From Rhabditophanes sp. KR3021 (lineage: Eukaryota; Nematoda; Chromadorea; Rhabditida; Alloionematidae): 64,000 bases of DNA. Of the stretch, positions 1-11,543 are shown one piece after another (the first letter of the stretch is position 1; each line of letters begins with the position of its first letter). The notes under the pieces were generated by a model. The model worked only from the letters and a program-made list of their open reading frames with translations. It was not told where the DNA came from and made no database searches. The translations under genes were made by a program, and so were the position numbers. The stretch spans positions 1,922,001-1,986,000 of the forward strand of contig CAUJLY010000005.1 of assembly GCA_963281155.1 (NCBI GenBank). Reading direction: 5' to 3'.

Positions 1-753
1 ATTATGTGAGTTATATAAATTATAAAGTGAACAAATGTCTGGATGAGCATTGACCGTAATAGATTAAGTGGCCAGTTTGATACTATAAATTGACTGGATG
101 CAGATAAATGTGTGTATGTGAAGTACTTAGAGATATACACATAAATATACATATGATACTATACGTATAAGGATATTAGCTCATAACTAAAATTAGAGGG
201 CAGCTGGTTGGTAGTGTAATAACTGTTGACATTAAAGCCATGATACACATACACAATTGTCTCATTTCAATTGAATCAAAGAAAGAAATGGTGTCGGCAA
301 TGTCTTAATAAAAGCTCATGCCTTGTTTTTATCTCCACTTCTAATTCTACAGATTAGTGAACATTACTGACATCTTGTCCATAATTTCATTACTTCCAAT
401 AACAAAAGACCTATATCCGCTATTCAACACTTCTGAACACATGGTCAATGAAACCTGTAATTAAAATTGCATTCAAGTTTAATCTAATTTATATGGAAGA
501 TTAAATAAATATTTGAAATTTGATATCCTCAGCTTGTAAAAATCATTTAAACAATTACATATACAAATACCTAATTATGCATTTAATTGCGTGTCTGTTG
601 TCTTAAATATTTTGGTAATATTATTTCCTTGACCTCATTTACTATTTATTAACTAATATATTAACCAATTTATAAACTGTTTTCATTTAATGTGACCTGT
701 CTATTTCTAACCGCAATTTTGAGAAGTTCCATTAATTGTATATAACAGATATA
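1..753. other. intergenic, no gene seen
   Basis: AT-rich DNA with frequent stops in all frames. I see no splice-compatible coding exon and no RNA gene. It should contain the promoter of the lipase gene that starts at 754. Confidence 0.5.
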
Positions 754-2471
754 ATGCTTTATTTCAAATTGATTTTGATATTTATTAACTTAATATGTGC
801 TCAGCAACAGTTTACGTTTCCTCCTTTTAAAAACAACTTTCAAGTTTTACCAATTTCGCCCCTCAAAATGTCTCCTTTGTCTATTTTTCCTATTAATAAT
901 ATGGAAAGACACCAGCCAGTCACATTTCCTCCCTTTAAAGGCTTTGACATCACTTTTCCCACAATAAAGACTGAAACTGTTACTTTTCCTACTGTTAATT
1001 TTGCTCCTACTAATGTTACCTTTCCTACACTTCAATTTGAAAATTTAACTACCAATTATGCTGGGGATCCCGAAGCTGACATGACGACTGTAAACTACTT
1101 CCTATCCTTATGCACTTTTACATCTACCCAATTTTAGTTAGAAATAATTAGACATTGGGGTTATCCAGCCGAGAAATACAAAACAACAACGGCTGATGGA
1201 TACATCTTAGAAATACACAGAATTCCTCATGGCAAAGCAAATTTCCCAACTAACAAAAAAAAGCCCGTTGTGTTTTTACAACATGGACTTTTATGCACAA
1301 GTTCAGTTTGGGTACTTAACCGTCCAAATCAGTCTTTGGCTTTTATTATGGCTGATAGTGGATTTGATGTTTTTATGGGTAATTTTAGAGGAAATACGTA
1401 TTCGAAGAAACATGTCAATAAAAATTTGGATCTTGACAAGTATTGGCAGTTTACGTGGGATCAAATGGCCAAATATGATTTACCGGCAATGATTGACAAA
1501 GTACTGGAAATAACTAGAGTTAAGAAAGTTCACTATATAGGTAAGGTTTTTATTAATTTAAAAACAGACATTAATACACGCATTTATTACGTTAATAAAC
1601 AAGTTTTACATTAATTTATTTGAACATTGCAGGTCATTCCCAAGGAGCTCTGACAATGTTCACTAAATTAGGTTCTGATTCTGCCTTCGGAAAGAAAATT
1701 CACAAAATGTACGCTCTGGCACCGGTTGTCACCATGGCACATGTGAAAGGTTTATTTGCCAAATTTGGTGGTGAATTATATCCTCAATTAGAATTAATGC
1801 TCTTAGTAATGGGAGAAAGTGAGTTTATGCCTAATACAATATTTTCTCGAACACTTACTGAATTTGTTTGTGGATTACATGGAGACAATCCTTGCGAAAA
1901 GTTCTTGTTTCAAGTTAGTGGGCCTGACTCGCAACAATTGAATAAGACACGAATTGGAATTTATTTGGCTCATAGTCCAGCTGGGACCTCTTTGAGAAAT
2001 ATTATGCATTTTGCACAGATGGTCAAATTACATAAGTATCAATCTTTTGACTATGGAACTTTCATGAATTTGCGAAAATATGGGTCTATCCATCCTAATC
2101 AGTATTCCTTGAAGAATATAGATGTACCTATAGACATTTATTACTCCGAATATGATTGGCTAGCCACGAAACAAGATGTTGAAGAATATTTATTAAAAAA
2201 CCTGCCGAGCAACAAAGTCGACAATGTCGTCTTGCTAAAGGAATATAATCACAATGATTTCTTATTCGGTTTGAGAGCTACTGACGAAATTTACCAACCT
2301 ATCATCAAATCAATCAGAAGAGATTTTAACAACCAATATGGTATTTTTGATGAAGTAACATTAGGAGCTAACGAGGACCAAAAATCACTAGAACTTCTGA
2401 AAATCCCCGATACAGCTTTTTTAACTGATTCTACCCAAGAAAGTGCAGATAAGGATTTCAGTTCCATTTAA
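754..2471 (+). CDS. secreted acid lipase (lysosomal acid lipase / LIPL family) with repeat-rich N-terminal insert
   Basis: Exons 754-1089, 1138-1540 and 1633-2471 encode 525 aa. The start is the ATG at 754, which opens a signal peptide ending near CAQQQ. Residues about 18-110 are an unusual insert with five TFP motifs (TFPPFK, TFPPFKG, TFPTIK, TFPTVN, TFPTLQ). The alpha/beta-hydrolase domain follows: the conserved HWGYPAE start, the FLQHGLL oxyanion strand and the nucleophile elbow GHSQG (Ser249), whose first Gly codon is split by intron 2. Asp421 in EYDWLAT and His453 in YNHNDF complete the triad. The family hydrolyses neutral lipids or sterol esters in lysosomes or extracellularly. At 525 aa it exceeds the usual ~400 because of the insert and a ~40-aa tail. 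Its 3' end converges on the glycine-rich gene 60 bp away. Intact enzyme; substrate unknown. Confidence 0.88.
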
Positions 2472-2530
2472 ATTAATTATTTTATTAGATCTCTCAATAT
2501 AAAAGAATGTTTTCAAAAGTTTTGTATAAA

Positions 2531-3028
2531 TTAACCGATATTATCGAGTAATCCTCCAATTGCTGACCCAATTCCACCTCTTCCACCAAATTGGTCTCCA
2601 CCTCTACCTCCGAATTGGTTTCCTCTTCCTTCTCCTCTTCCTTCTCCTCTTCCTCCTCTTCCTTCCCCTCTTCCTTCCCCTCTTCCTCCTCTTCCTTCCC
2701 CTCTTCCTTCTCCTCTCCCTTGGCCTCTACCACCGAAGTTATCTCTACCCCCGAAATTATCTCTTCCACCGAAGTTGTCCCGTCCACCAAAGTTATCACG
2801 ATGCCCACCTTGAAACTGATTAGGTCTATTAGACCCCCAATTTTGTCCGCCTTGAAACTGATTAGGTCCATTCGACCCCCAATTTTGTCCACCTTGAAAC
2901 TGATTAGGTCCATTAGAACCCCAATTTTGTCCTCCGTGATGTCCGCCACCCCATTGCTGATCCCATTGCGCATAAATAGTAGCAGCAAGTATAGCTACCA
3001 GCACGAATAAAACAAAATTAGAAGTCAT
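2531..3028 (-). CDS. glycine-rich secreted repeat protein
   Basis: A single exon of 165 aa. The ATG at 3028 is preferred because it places a clean signal peptide (MTSNFVLFVLVAILAATIYA) at the N-terminus; an in-frame ATG at 3076 would add 16 residues. The mature chain is layered repeats: three copies of a 14-residue GGQNW/NQFQ unit, four GGRDNF units, a run of GRGEGRG units, then GGRGGDQF. The tail GIGSAIGGLLDNIG is more hydrophobic and may be amphipathic. Such proteins occur in nematode cuticle, pharyngeal lining and secretions; some glycine-rich peptides are antimicrobial, but that is not shown here. The coding strand has a 103-nt pure purine run. No known domain is visible. Confidence 0.72.
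   Translation of the reverse strand: MTSNFVLFVLVAILAATIYAQWDQQWGGGHHGGQNWGSNGPNQFQGGQNWGSNGPNQFQGGQNWGSNRPNQFQGGHRDNFGGRDNFGGRDNFGGRDNFGGRGQGRGEGRGEGRGGRGEGRGEGRGGRGEGRGEGRGNQFGGRGGDQFGGRGGIGSAIGGLLDNIG
2619..2721. repeat. 103-nt uninterrupted pyrimidine (+) / purine (-) tract
   Basis: Every base from 2619 to 2721 on the plus strand is C or T, built from CTTCCTCTTCC-like units. It encodes the GRGEGRG block of the glycine-rich protein on the minus strand. A homopurine tract of this kind can in principle form triplex DNA and is prone to length change. Confidence 0.9.
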
Positions 3029-3679
3029 ACTATATGAAATTAAAATTGTTTTATTTCCATATTTATAAGAATTCACATAAAGGCGTAGTAGATGATCTAC
3101 TTAATTTCATTTGCACAATCTTTGGTACATTCATCGTTTTCGAAATTGATGGAAAGGTTATTAGCGTAGTAAGTCTATGCAATAAACGAAATATCAGATT
3201 ATACGTCAAAGAATGCATTCAAATAACTTGTTTTGCTGGTGCCGAATCATTTGTCTGATCTGACGCAGCAGATAACTAAAAGAATTAAGGAAGTGACATC
3301 ATTCATCCTTTCTAATCAAATTATAAATTGTTGTATATTTAATTTACAAACTTACCCATCTTATACATATTTATTTTAAAATGAGTAATTTAAGATATTT
3401 TATTATTTTACGCAATTTGTTTACGCACTTAACAGGTAACAAAAGCATTATCAATTTAGATAATTAAAAAAATAAACTTCCTTTGTGATAACAGACTTAA
3501 TATTGCATCAATTACCTTCATGACAGACTTAATATCAAAAACAACTGCTAATAAGGTAACAGTAAACTGAATTAAAATAAACAGTTTATTTGAAACACCT
3601 AATTGTTTGACACAACTAGTTCCATAAAAAGGTATTTAAGGAAAAAGTTTACTTATTTTAAACAAGTCATTTTAACACC
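3029..3679. other. divergent intergenic region
   Basis: The spacer lies between the glycine-rich gene (minus) and the collagen (plus) and should hold both promoters. The sequence just upstream of the collagen contains an AT-rich element (ATAAAAAGG near 3625) about 55 bp before the ATG. A 74-codon plus-strand reading frame from 3034 has no domain or signal and overlaps the other gene's 5' flank, so I do not call it. Confidence 0.45.
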
Positions 3680-4676
3680 ATGGATATTGAAAACCGCATC
3701 AAGGCATATCGCATCGTAGCTTATTCTTCTATTGCTTTTGCTATTTTAGCCGTTCTTAGTGTATGTGTTACGTTGCCTATGATGAATAGATATGTTTCAA
3801 ACGTTAAATTGGGCATGAATAATGATTTGAAGTTTTGTAAGGGGTCAGCTGAGGATTTGTTTGATGAGATTAAGGTGTTAAGATTGATTCCACAACAGCA
3901 GAATAAGACCAGAGTTGCCAGGCAGACCGATAGTTGTACGGAGTGTTGTGTTCCGGGCCAAATTGTAATTTGATTTCTTTAAATTTGTCTTATTGGTTTG
4001 CTTAGGGACTACCGGGTAATAGAGGAAGAGATGGGAAGCCAGGAAATCCAGGATCTCCAGGAATGCCAGGAGTCCCCGGAAAGAGAAATACTCAAGTCTG
4101 CGACCAAGTGACCGTTACTCCTTGCAGACCTTGTCCTGGCGGCGTTCCGTTAGTTTCTTTTTAGAGTTTCTTAATTAATCTATTGTTTAGTGGACTTCCT
4201 GGAAGTCCAGGCATTCAAGGAGATTCAGGTGCAAACGGAAGTCCTGGATTACGTGGTCAAAATGGTTCCCCAGGATCTCCAGGACCAAAAGGACCAGCTG
4301 GTAAGTAAACTAGATTTAGCGGATAAATATGTTTATAGGACAACCTGGTCCATCCGGAATGGACGGAGCCCCCGGAAATCCCGGCCAAGATTCCCAAAGC
4401 GAAACAATTCCCGGAGCCCCCGGTGAAGCAGGAGCCAATGGAGGGGATGGAATCAATGGGCCACCAGGAATCAATGGAGCTCCGGGAGTCAATGGAGCTC
4501 CAGGCCCAGACGGGGAAAATGGTCCAAATGGTGCCCCCGGAAATGATGGAAATCCTGGATCACCAGGATTACCAGGACCACAAGGGCCCCAGGGGGAAAG
4601 AGGAATTTGCCCAAAATATTGTAGCTTGGATGGAGGTGTCTTCTTTGAAAACAACCAAAGACTCAAAGCTAAATAA
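3680..4676 (+). CDS. nematode cuticle collagen
   Basis: Four exons (3680-3964, 4006-4148, 4191-4300, 4339-4676) encode 291 aa, the normal family size. Residues ~14-36 form the TM/signal-anchor of the Col_cuticle_N domain. RVAR near residue 80 is a furin-type cleavage site, followed by the Cys cluster CTECC. Gly-X-Y then begins ([13 protein letters not shown]), is interrupted by a Cys-containing spacer (CDQ...CRPC), and continues in two further blocks rich in GAP and GPN triplets. The chain ends with a CPKYC cluster and a short tail. Cuticle collagens are secreted by hypodermis, processed, trimerised and disulphide-linked into cuticle. The three introns are 38-42 nt, which helps set the intron size range for this genome. 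A TAATAAA signal follows at about 4713. Confidence 0.93.
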
Positions 4677-4771
4677 TAATAATATTTATTATTATACCAC
4701 ACTTGTCTGCATCTAATAAATTGTTCCACCATTAATTATATGTGTTTACTAGTATTTATTTATTAATTTAT

Positions 4772-7182
4772 TTATAAGACATCATGTGCATATGAAACTC
4801 TCCGCGAAATAGTTGTCGCTCTAGAATGAATCGCCGTTGATCCTCCATGGTGTGACTTAGTTGAGTAACAGTGTTTCCATACTTCAGCAAAATAAACACT
4901 GCTATGAAAGCGGAAAAATACTACTAAAGGCGAAACGGCATACAGAATACTTGTGAAAGTTGGAATATCAAAAATAGCTGATTCTGTAAACATAGTTTTG
5001 GTTCCTTCCAAAGTGCTGTAAAAGAACAGGCCAATATTTGAAATCAAGAGCGTAGTTATCATCTGCTTGCCAGGTCTAGTCATCTTAGCTTCCGCTGATT
5101 TCATCTTTAATCGACACGCCAAGAATATATACAAACTCTGAAGCAAAGATTGACCTATTCTTAGTACAAATGTCGCAATCATAACACCACTGTAATTTCT
5201 ATCATGCCCCTGAGTCGTTGTCGATAAGATAAATCCCATACTAGAATAAATCAATTCCCCCAATAAACCAACAATTAATAAAATATCATCGAGTGAACCA
5301 GCTATGCTTTTACCATGAAAATCATAACTCAACTTTCTCATCGTGAATATTCCATAGATAGTAAATATTGTAATTACCGAAAATAAACAAAGCGCAGTTA
5401 TTCGAAATATTCTATTTGCTTCTTGCGGACTCGAAAAACTAAAATAAACGTAGTAGATAGCAATTGAAGTTAAACAAGCAGATAAAAATGCTATTCCGGT
5501 GAATAAACCGAAGAAACTGTTGGAGCAATCTATTTTGATGTGGCTTTTACGCTTAGCTTTGTATGGGGCATCGCGGTCCGTGTGTTCGAATTCTTTCCAT
5601 GTCACAAAAAAGATTGCTGCGCCGATGATTGAATATTCAACAACACATGTTATTAGGATAGTTGACAAATCGTAGAAAAGATCGTATGTGGATTCTGAAT
5701 TAAATGCCTCTGGGAGGTAAGGTTGTTGCTTCGAAAAAGTTAGTACTGCATTATGCTCGAGAAACATATCTTCCATTGATTCACTTGATTCTGAACTTAT
5801 GATCTCAATTGAACTATTTTTTATTTGTTCAATTGACACATTCTTATTTAGATACTTCACGTTTTTGATCATATGTTTTAATAATGATGCCGTGGAATTC
5901 CCGCCTTGCTTTGCTAGAATAAAGATTACATGTGTTTAAAACAACTAAATTTACCTAACACAAATCTCCACCAATTCCACAAATTAACAGCCAAACAATG
6001 AGCAACTCCAAATTGTGCAACCCATCTGAATTTGTCAAAGCTAACTTTCGAATTGCAAAATATATAATGTGTTTGAAAGCATACAAATATAATAGACAGA
6101 ACTTCATTGTAGATTAAATGAGATTGATATAACTTTTCTTTCGTACTCATATACAATTCTAATCCAAAAAATACAATTGCAAATGTGCCGAAGAAAACTG
6201 TTCCGCATCTTAAATAAAAACTTCCGCAACCTTCGCCTGTAAGAGAATGAAGTTTAGAAGAAGTTTTATCGATAAGTTGATATTTAGTTACTTTTCATTC
6301 ATTTAATTTAATTAGACTAAGATTTTTGGACGTGAAATTTAATTGTGTTTTAGTATATTCAAACTAACTGTACCCTCATTTTGTGTAATTAGAAGAATTG
6401 TATGATTACATAATTAGTGGTACATACAAGGGGATTCAACAAAAAGAACCTTAATGAGAAATGAAATGTTTGGTAGAAGTCATCTTTAAACTTAAATATT
6501 TGAATAAGCTATTTTTTCTCTATTTTTATTTTTTAACTAAACTACTTATGGGGTTCCATTTTTTAATATTTTTGGTTAAGCCACTTCTCTTAGTCTATTT
6601 TTATAATTCCATTAGAATATGTTTGGAGAGATAGAAAAATACCTGTATGTGAAGCTTTTTCTAATTCTAATTTTTCTTGAATCTTTGGGTCAAGTTTGCA
6701 GTAGTCTACGAGAATACTTAAACTGTAATTCCACCACTGCGGGTAGATTATAAATAAATTGGAAAATAGAAAATAAGCAATTGCAACACAATGCATGCAA
6801 GTCGCAAAAATGATTGGTGCTGTCCAGCGAATATTTACTTGCACTGATAATATTTCTAGTGAGAATGCGAAAATAATTAGTGTTATTGCATACAAACCGG
6901 CCAGAACTGAATAACCATGTTCGCTAAATTTATTATTAGAATAATTGAATTGTAAACTTACACTGCATCTATATTTTCTTCCAAGTATTTTGTTAATGTG
7001 ATACTGCTGCTCCATCTCGACATCGGTTCAGCCAATGTCACCACATTATCATTAATAGCTTCATCAACCTCACTATTAATTACTTCACTGGTATGGATTG
7101 AGGAATTGCCATTTTCGTCATTCTCGATGTCAATAGCATCATTCATCTCGACATCAACACCTCGCGTATTGAATTCACTCAT
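4772..7182 (-). CDS. otopetrin-like proton channel, copy A
   Basis: Exons 7182-6962, 6923-6643, 6236-5955 and 5913-4772 encode 641 aa; frames close exactly. The start is the ATG at 7182 (MSEFNTRG). An acidic cytosolic N-terminus of about 74 residues precedes about twelve predicted membrane segments in two halves, the otopetrin layout. Family-typical stretches are the FCNSKV turn followed by FGVAHCLAVNLWNWWRF, and near the C-terminus a FRFHS segment followed by EVWKHCYS. Otopetrins are proton-selective channels; nematodes have an expanded set (otpl genes). Intron 2 is 406 nt, large for this window. It lies 341 bp downstream of its paralogue on the same strand, so the pair arose by tandem duplication. 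Confidence 0.87.
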
Positions 7183-7523
7183 TATACGAAAACCTTTTAA
7201 AATATACAATAGACGTAAGAATAACTTTAATGCACTATTATAACTACTTTATATAACACATACTTCATTCTTATCTAATAATACTCCATTCTCAATCTCA
7301 AAAGACTTATTGTTTGACTTTTAATAAAATAACCACCCTTATTTGAATAGCAATTTTCATGTTTCTTAGACATTATCAGATAATTGTTTGACAATTATTT
7401 AACGCTTTAACATTTATGACTTGAACAAAATTATGATCCAAAAAATCAAAAATCAACACTTCAATTTTATACAAATACTTATATACAGAAAAAATAGTTA
7501 ATTATTGAGGTTGGTTTAATCAA
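7183..7523. other. spacer between tandem otopetrin genes
   Basis: AT-rich 341 bp with no coding signal. It should contain the 3' end of copy B and the promoter of copy A. Confidence 0.5.
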
Positions 7524-10500
7524 TTAGAACATATCTATTGCACTTATCGTTGTGGTTTCGGATTTTTGAGATGGAGACTTGGATGAGTGGTGATTATTAG
7601 AGGAGTCATCTTTGATAGAATAACAATGTTTCCATATTTCTGCCAAACATACACTTGAATGGAATCTGTAGAAGATAACGAGTGGGGCAACGGCATAAAC
7701 TAGCATCATGTAATTTTTTACACTGGTATCTTCTACGTCTTCTCCAAAAATACATTTCATGTCAAGAGTATGAAAAAGAGTGTGGAAACAGAACAAACTG
7801 AAATTTGCAATCAGCAAAAATGTCACACATTGCTTCCCTGATTTAGTCATTTTTGCTTCTTCGGATTTCATCTTCAATCTCGAACCAATCAAAATGAAAA
7901 GAGCTTGCAAAGTTGATTCTATTAACCTCGTGATAAATACACTAATTGCCAGAACATTAAAATCATTCTTTACATTATTGTATAAATTCGATATCCACAC
8001 GACAATTCCAATGCAACAATGAATTTGCTCCCCAATCAAGCCTATTCCCAATAAAATATCATCCAAAAACTCCGCATTTGATCTTTCACACTTATGATAG
8101 TTTAATTTCTTCATCCGCAACAAGCCTATTGACACACAAATTAAAGTAACTGAAAACAGACCTAAATCAGAGACCCTAAAGACCGTTATAGCATGTTCAT
8201 TCTTATGTTGCTGGTAAAAGACACAATACATCAACACAGAAACGAAACAACATATCATAAATATTAATCCTCCAAATAAACCAATCGATGTATTTGAGCA
8301 ATCTATTTTGATGCGATTTTTTCGGTCGGTAGTTTTTTTGTTGTTTAGTGAGGAATTTTCGTGGATTGTTTTCCAGATTACGAACATTACACCCGCTCCG
8401 ACGATGGAATATTCGATTATGCAGGTTATGATGAAAGTGGTGAAGTCACCGAAATATTGGTAAGCCGTTATTTTGCCGAGGACATTTTTATTTGGGTACG
8501 ATTTGAATTTTACTGCTGACAAGGAAGATGGAATCAGATTGAAGACTTCAGTTTCGTTTCCTTTGAGCAGTGAAGTCGTGTTATCAGATAAAGTCGAATT
8601 GCCATTAAAAAAAGCAGTCGTATTGTCATTGTATGTATTGCTTTCTAATAAATCAATTGCTGCCGGCATTAAATTTTCTATTAATTCATTTACCGTTTCT
8701 TTTGAAAGAGACAACTTGCCTGAGTTCTTAGCCAATATAAATCTGAACCACGTCCATACATTTACCGCCAAGAGGTGCATAAACACTATTTTCGAAATAC
8801 TCCGATGCTTCGTAATAATAACTTTCGAATTACAAAAGATAAAGTGCATTTGCAAGAAGGTAAAAAAGGAAGCCAAAAACAAATTGACCATATTATGAAC
8901 CAAACATTGATCACAAGTAAAACAAAGCAAAATCTCCAATCCAAATAACACAACACCTGCACTTCCAAAGCACAAGACGCCTAATCTCAGATACAACGAC
9001 GCACCTTCCCTATAAAAATCAAGCATTAGTATAACGTAAAAACTTTTTAATGATATTAGAAAATAAATTTGAATGATAAATACACATTCCACGTCCCTTC
9101 TTTCAGTAACTGAAAAGTTGAGCGTCAAAATAACGATCCCAACGGCGACAGTGCCCTCGACAAGATAAGCTATTTAATTGGAAGTGCTCCATTAAGAAGA
9201 AGCTCTGCAATAAGGCCAGAAAATGGTGGAGAAGGTAAATTGGCAAAAATCAAATATAATCATCAATGTCGCAGACGTAGAAGGATTCAGTCAGGCTTTT
9301 TCAAGAATATTCACATTGGATCCGTCTCAATTGATTCTTAAGGAAGAACACCAGTTAGCAGTAGATGATTTCTTAGAGAAGTTAGATGCAAAGAAAGGTC
9401 CCATTACTGCACGTTACGGGGCTGATGATTGAAATATCATAATTACTTCTTTGAAAAAGTGCAAGAATATGGCGTTCTTATAACAATCTGTAATGAAATG
9501 TTCCTTGCTAGATCGAGTCTGCCCGATTACGCTTTTAGAAAAACTCCTGGCCTAACAACTACATTCACGTCTGCTTGATTGTACAATCCTTTATTAATTA
9601 AACATCTCGTCAAACCAGTTAAAGGTGAAGGAAACTACAATAAAAATAAAGGAGGTATGATGTCTTGGTAGAAGTTCAATAATTCAGGGTAAATGTCAAT
9701 TAGAGGAGGATTGGAAGAAATTCAAAAGTTTAGTTACTGTCAATGTTTTGTCAGTATTGTTGTTTGGAAATGATGATTTGTCTTATTTTGTATCGCATCA
9801 TAGGAACAAGTTGTAGCATGTTACTTGTGGGGAACAGCGCACATAAGCAGAATGAAATTAAATTTAGTAGCAGAGATGGGACAAAATCCCGACTTCGGAC
9901 AATTTGTAGTTGACATTTTAGAACAAGTCTTTAATGAGGAGAATGAAGATATCGTCTAGACTCCAGGCTGGTGCTTTTATTGTGGAGTCCACTCAGACCA
10001 TCATGTGCTATACAGAAGGGAATCTACATTTGGCACAACATTCAATGTTTTTTGTGATTATTCATTCCATTTAAAAATAGAGTATGTGCCAAATCGAGAA
10101 GTGATATTAGGGAGGCTTTAAAAAAAGAAAAGAATATGACTGATTTTGATTTATGGAAAAACTAGTGCCTGATTTGAAAACGACTAAATCTCAAAATATA
10201 GCAAAGGAAAAACAATCTACCTACTTTTGCTTGACTTGCTTGCTGGGGTGGATCCTAAAGAATTGTCTTTTGAAGAATTTGAAAACTCAATATTTTATTG
10301 CGGCGTTTCCAACAATGCGGAAAAAAGACATCGTGGCATTTATCATATGCCAAGCTTTACTATGCAAGATTTATTCCTTTGAATGACAAAGAGACGCGTA
10401 TTATGGATATCTGGAGTGATACGAGACAATTCGTAGCTTTCCATCTGGATGGATTGACAAGTAATGAATGCCGTGCTTTCGAATACTCAGTTACTAAGGA

Positions 10501-11306
10501 CCTTCAAGACGTCTTGACAAACATCGATGCATCGGATCAATTTAACGATGTGATGTGGAAGGAACACCCCGAAACTGTTAAGAGGATCTTAAATATCACC
10601 CTCAACAAAATCTGTAGTTCTTGGAAGTATTTTGTTTAATATTATTGTCAAATTGTACTATTTTGTCCTTTTCAATAAATGCTGCCATATGCATTATCTT
10701 TGTGTGTTTAAATTTACCTAAAATGAAAATACAATTAGTCAAGGTCATTAAGGAAAAGATTCACCCGTGATGACTTGCTTTCTGCATCTTATGATTCTAC
10801 AAAAAAATTTAATTGAAATGTTAGAGTCCCTTACCTCATAAGATTGTCTAGTTATGAATTCTCTGAGAAATAAAAACTTCACTATACAATTGTACCAACC
10901 CACATAAATGATGAACAAATAACAATAGCCTAAGAAAATTATTCCTAGACCATACATCAAACTATAAAGTATCTGGAAATTGAATAAAGTAAAATGTTGT
11001 AAGTATGTAACTAACCATTTCACCTTGCCAATTAGGACTGTTGTGGCTTCTATTTACGGTTTCTTGAACGATAGAGTAGACGATAGCTAATAGAGCATAA
11101 AGACATGTTAGACAGGAGACGAAATGATCGTGAGCATTCTCGGAATCTACCCATTTGTCATTAATAGCCCATTCATCCACATAAAGATTTGCCGATGAAT
11201 TGTCAGTTCTAGGAGATGTTAAGGAGGAAGATGAATGGTAGGTCAAATTTCGACATTTAGTAGGGAGTGAATCTTGTAAATTGGTTTCTTCCTCAACAAC
11301 TTCCAT
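7524..11306 (-). CDS. otopetrin-like proton channel, copy B, with a 1.75-kb intron
   Basis: Exons 11306-11016, 10972-10835, 10796-10765 (32-nt microexon) and 9009-7524 encode 648 aa. The start ATG at 11306 opens an acidic, Ser-rich cytosolic tail. The microexon encodes NHKMQKASHHG and splices at 10765/9009 to EGASLYLRLG. This matches copy A at the same place (KASHTG joined to EGCGSFYLRCG), which fixes the exon join despite the long intron. The membrane core, FCNSKV turn, LAVNVWTWFRF segment and the FRFHSS/EIWKHCYS C-terminus are conserved with copy A. The loop after the first half carries several N-glycosylation sequons (NDNT, NSTL, NTTS). Intron 3 (9010-10764) contains a decayed opposite-strand gene. 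Function is inferred from family: proton-selective channel of the plasma membrane. Confidence 0.87.
9223..10679 (+). pseudogene. decayed gene nested antisense in otopetrin B intron 3; GIY-YIG nuclease-like end
   Basis: Coding-like plus-strand blocks persist in shifting frames. The first is a 69-codon frame from 9223 ending at a TGA; it then continues one frame away (KYHNYFFEKVQEYGVLI) until another stop. A further block is near 9815-9958 (ACYLWGTAHISRMK...). The last stretch (10200-10639) has NSIFYCGVSNNAEKRHRGIY, then after a frameshift MDIWSDTRQFVAFHLDGL and SVTKDLQDVLTNI. That order (FY-x-G turn with R, IW, then a C-terminal LTNI) resembles the GIY-YIG nuclease domain of LEM-3/ANKLE1 proteins. 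This assignment is by eye. AATAAA sits at 10674-10679. Several stops and frame changes with no intron-like borders argue for a dead copy. Confidence 0.55.
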
Positions 11307-11345
11307 TATCTAAAATAAAATGTGTGGCATGAGAGAGTAAATTAC

Positions 11346-11543
11346 CTAATTTATAAACGTAATCGCCAACCGCCTCTTCTCGGATATTAAAAGGTGCGAA
11401 CGGAAGTGGTAATATTTAAAAGCTATAATGAAAATTAAGAAGTGACCAATAATAAAGACACACCAACTTCCTAAATATAAGCAAAAGCTGATTAAGAGAA
11501 AAATGATTGCGCAGCCAAAGCATACTTCGTATTTACAATTTAA
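11346..11543 (-). CDS. possible last exon of an unidentified membrane protein
   Basis: A 66-codon open stretch follows a good acceptor (TTTGTAG at 11550-11544) and ends in TAG at 11348-11346. It is very hydrophobic (two predicted TM segments, e.g. CAIIFLLISFCLYLGSW) and then basic (SEKRRLAITFIN). It cannot be joined in frame to the otopetrin start at 11306. A hydrophobic stretch upstream (LQYIFVSMIG, around 11650) might be a preceding exon through a phase-0 donor, but I could not build a convincing full gene. It may equally be chance or a remnant. Confidence 0.25.
   Translation of the reverse strand, partial: LNCKYEVCFGCAIIFLLISFCLYLGSWCVFIIGHFLIFIIAFKYYHFRSHLLISEKRRLAITFIN

Noticed and set aside
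2494..2988. Long open frames on both strands across the glycine-rich gene
   Set aside because: Low-complexity Ser/Leu/Glu products are frame shadows of the repetitive purine tract; only the frame with a signal peptide is kept.
3034..3258. 74-codon plus-strand frame upstream of the collagen
   Set aside because: No domain, signal or conserved feature, and it overlaps the 5' flank of the glycine-rich gene.
4316..4732. 138-codon antisense frame across the collagen exon
   Set aside because: A Pro/Gly-rich mirror of the Gly-X-Y codons, not an independent gene.
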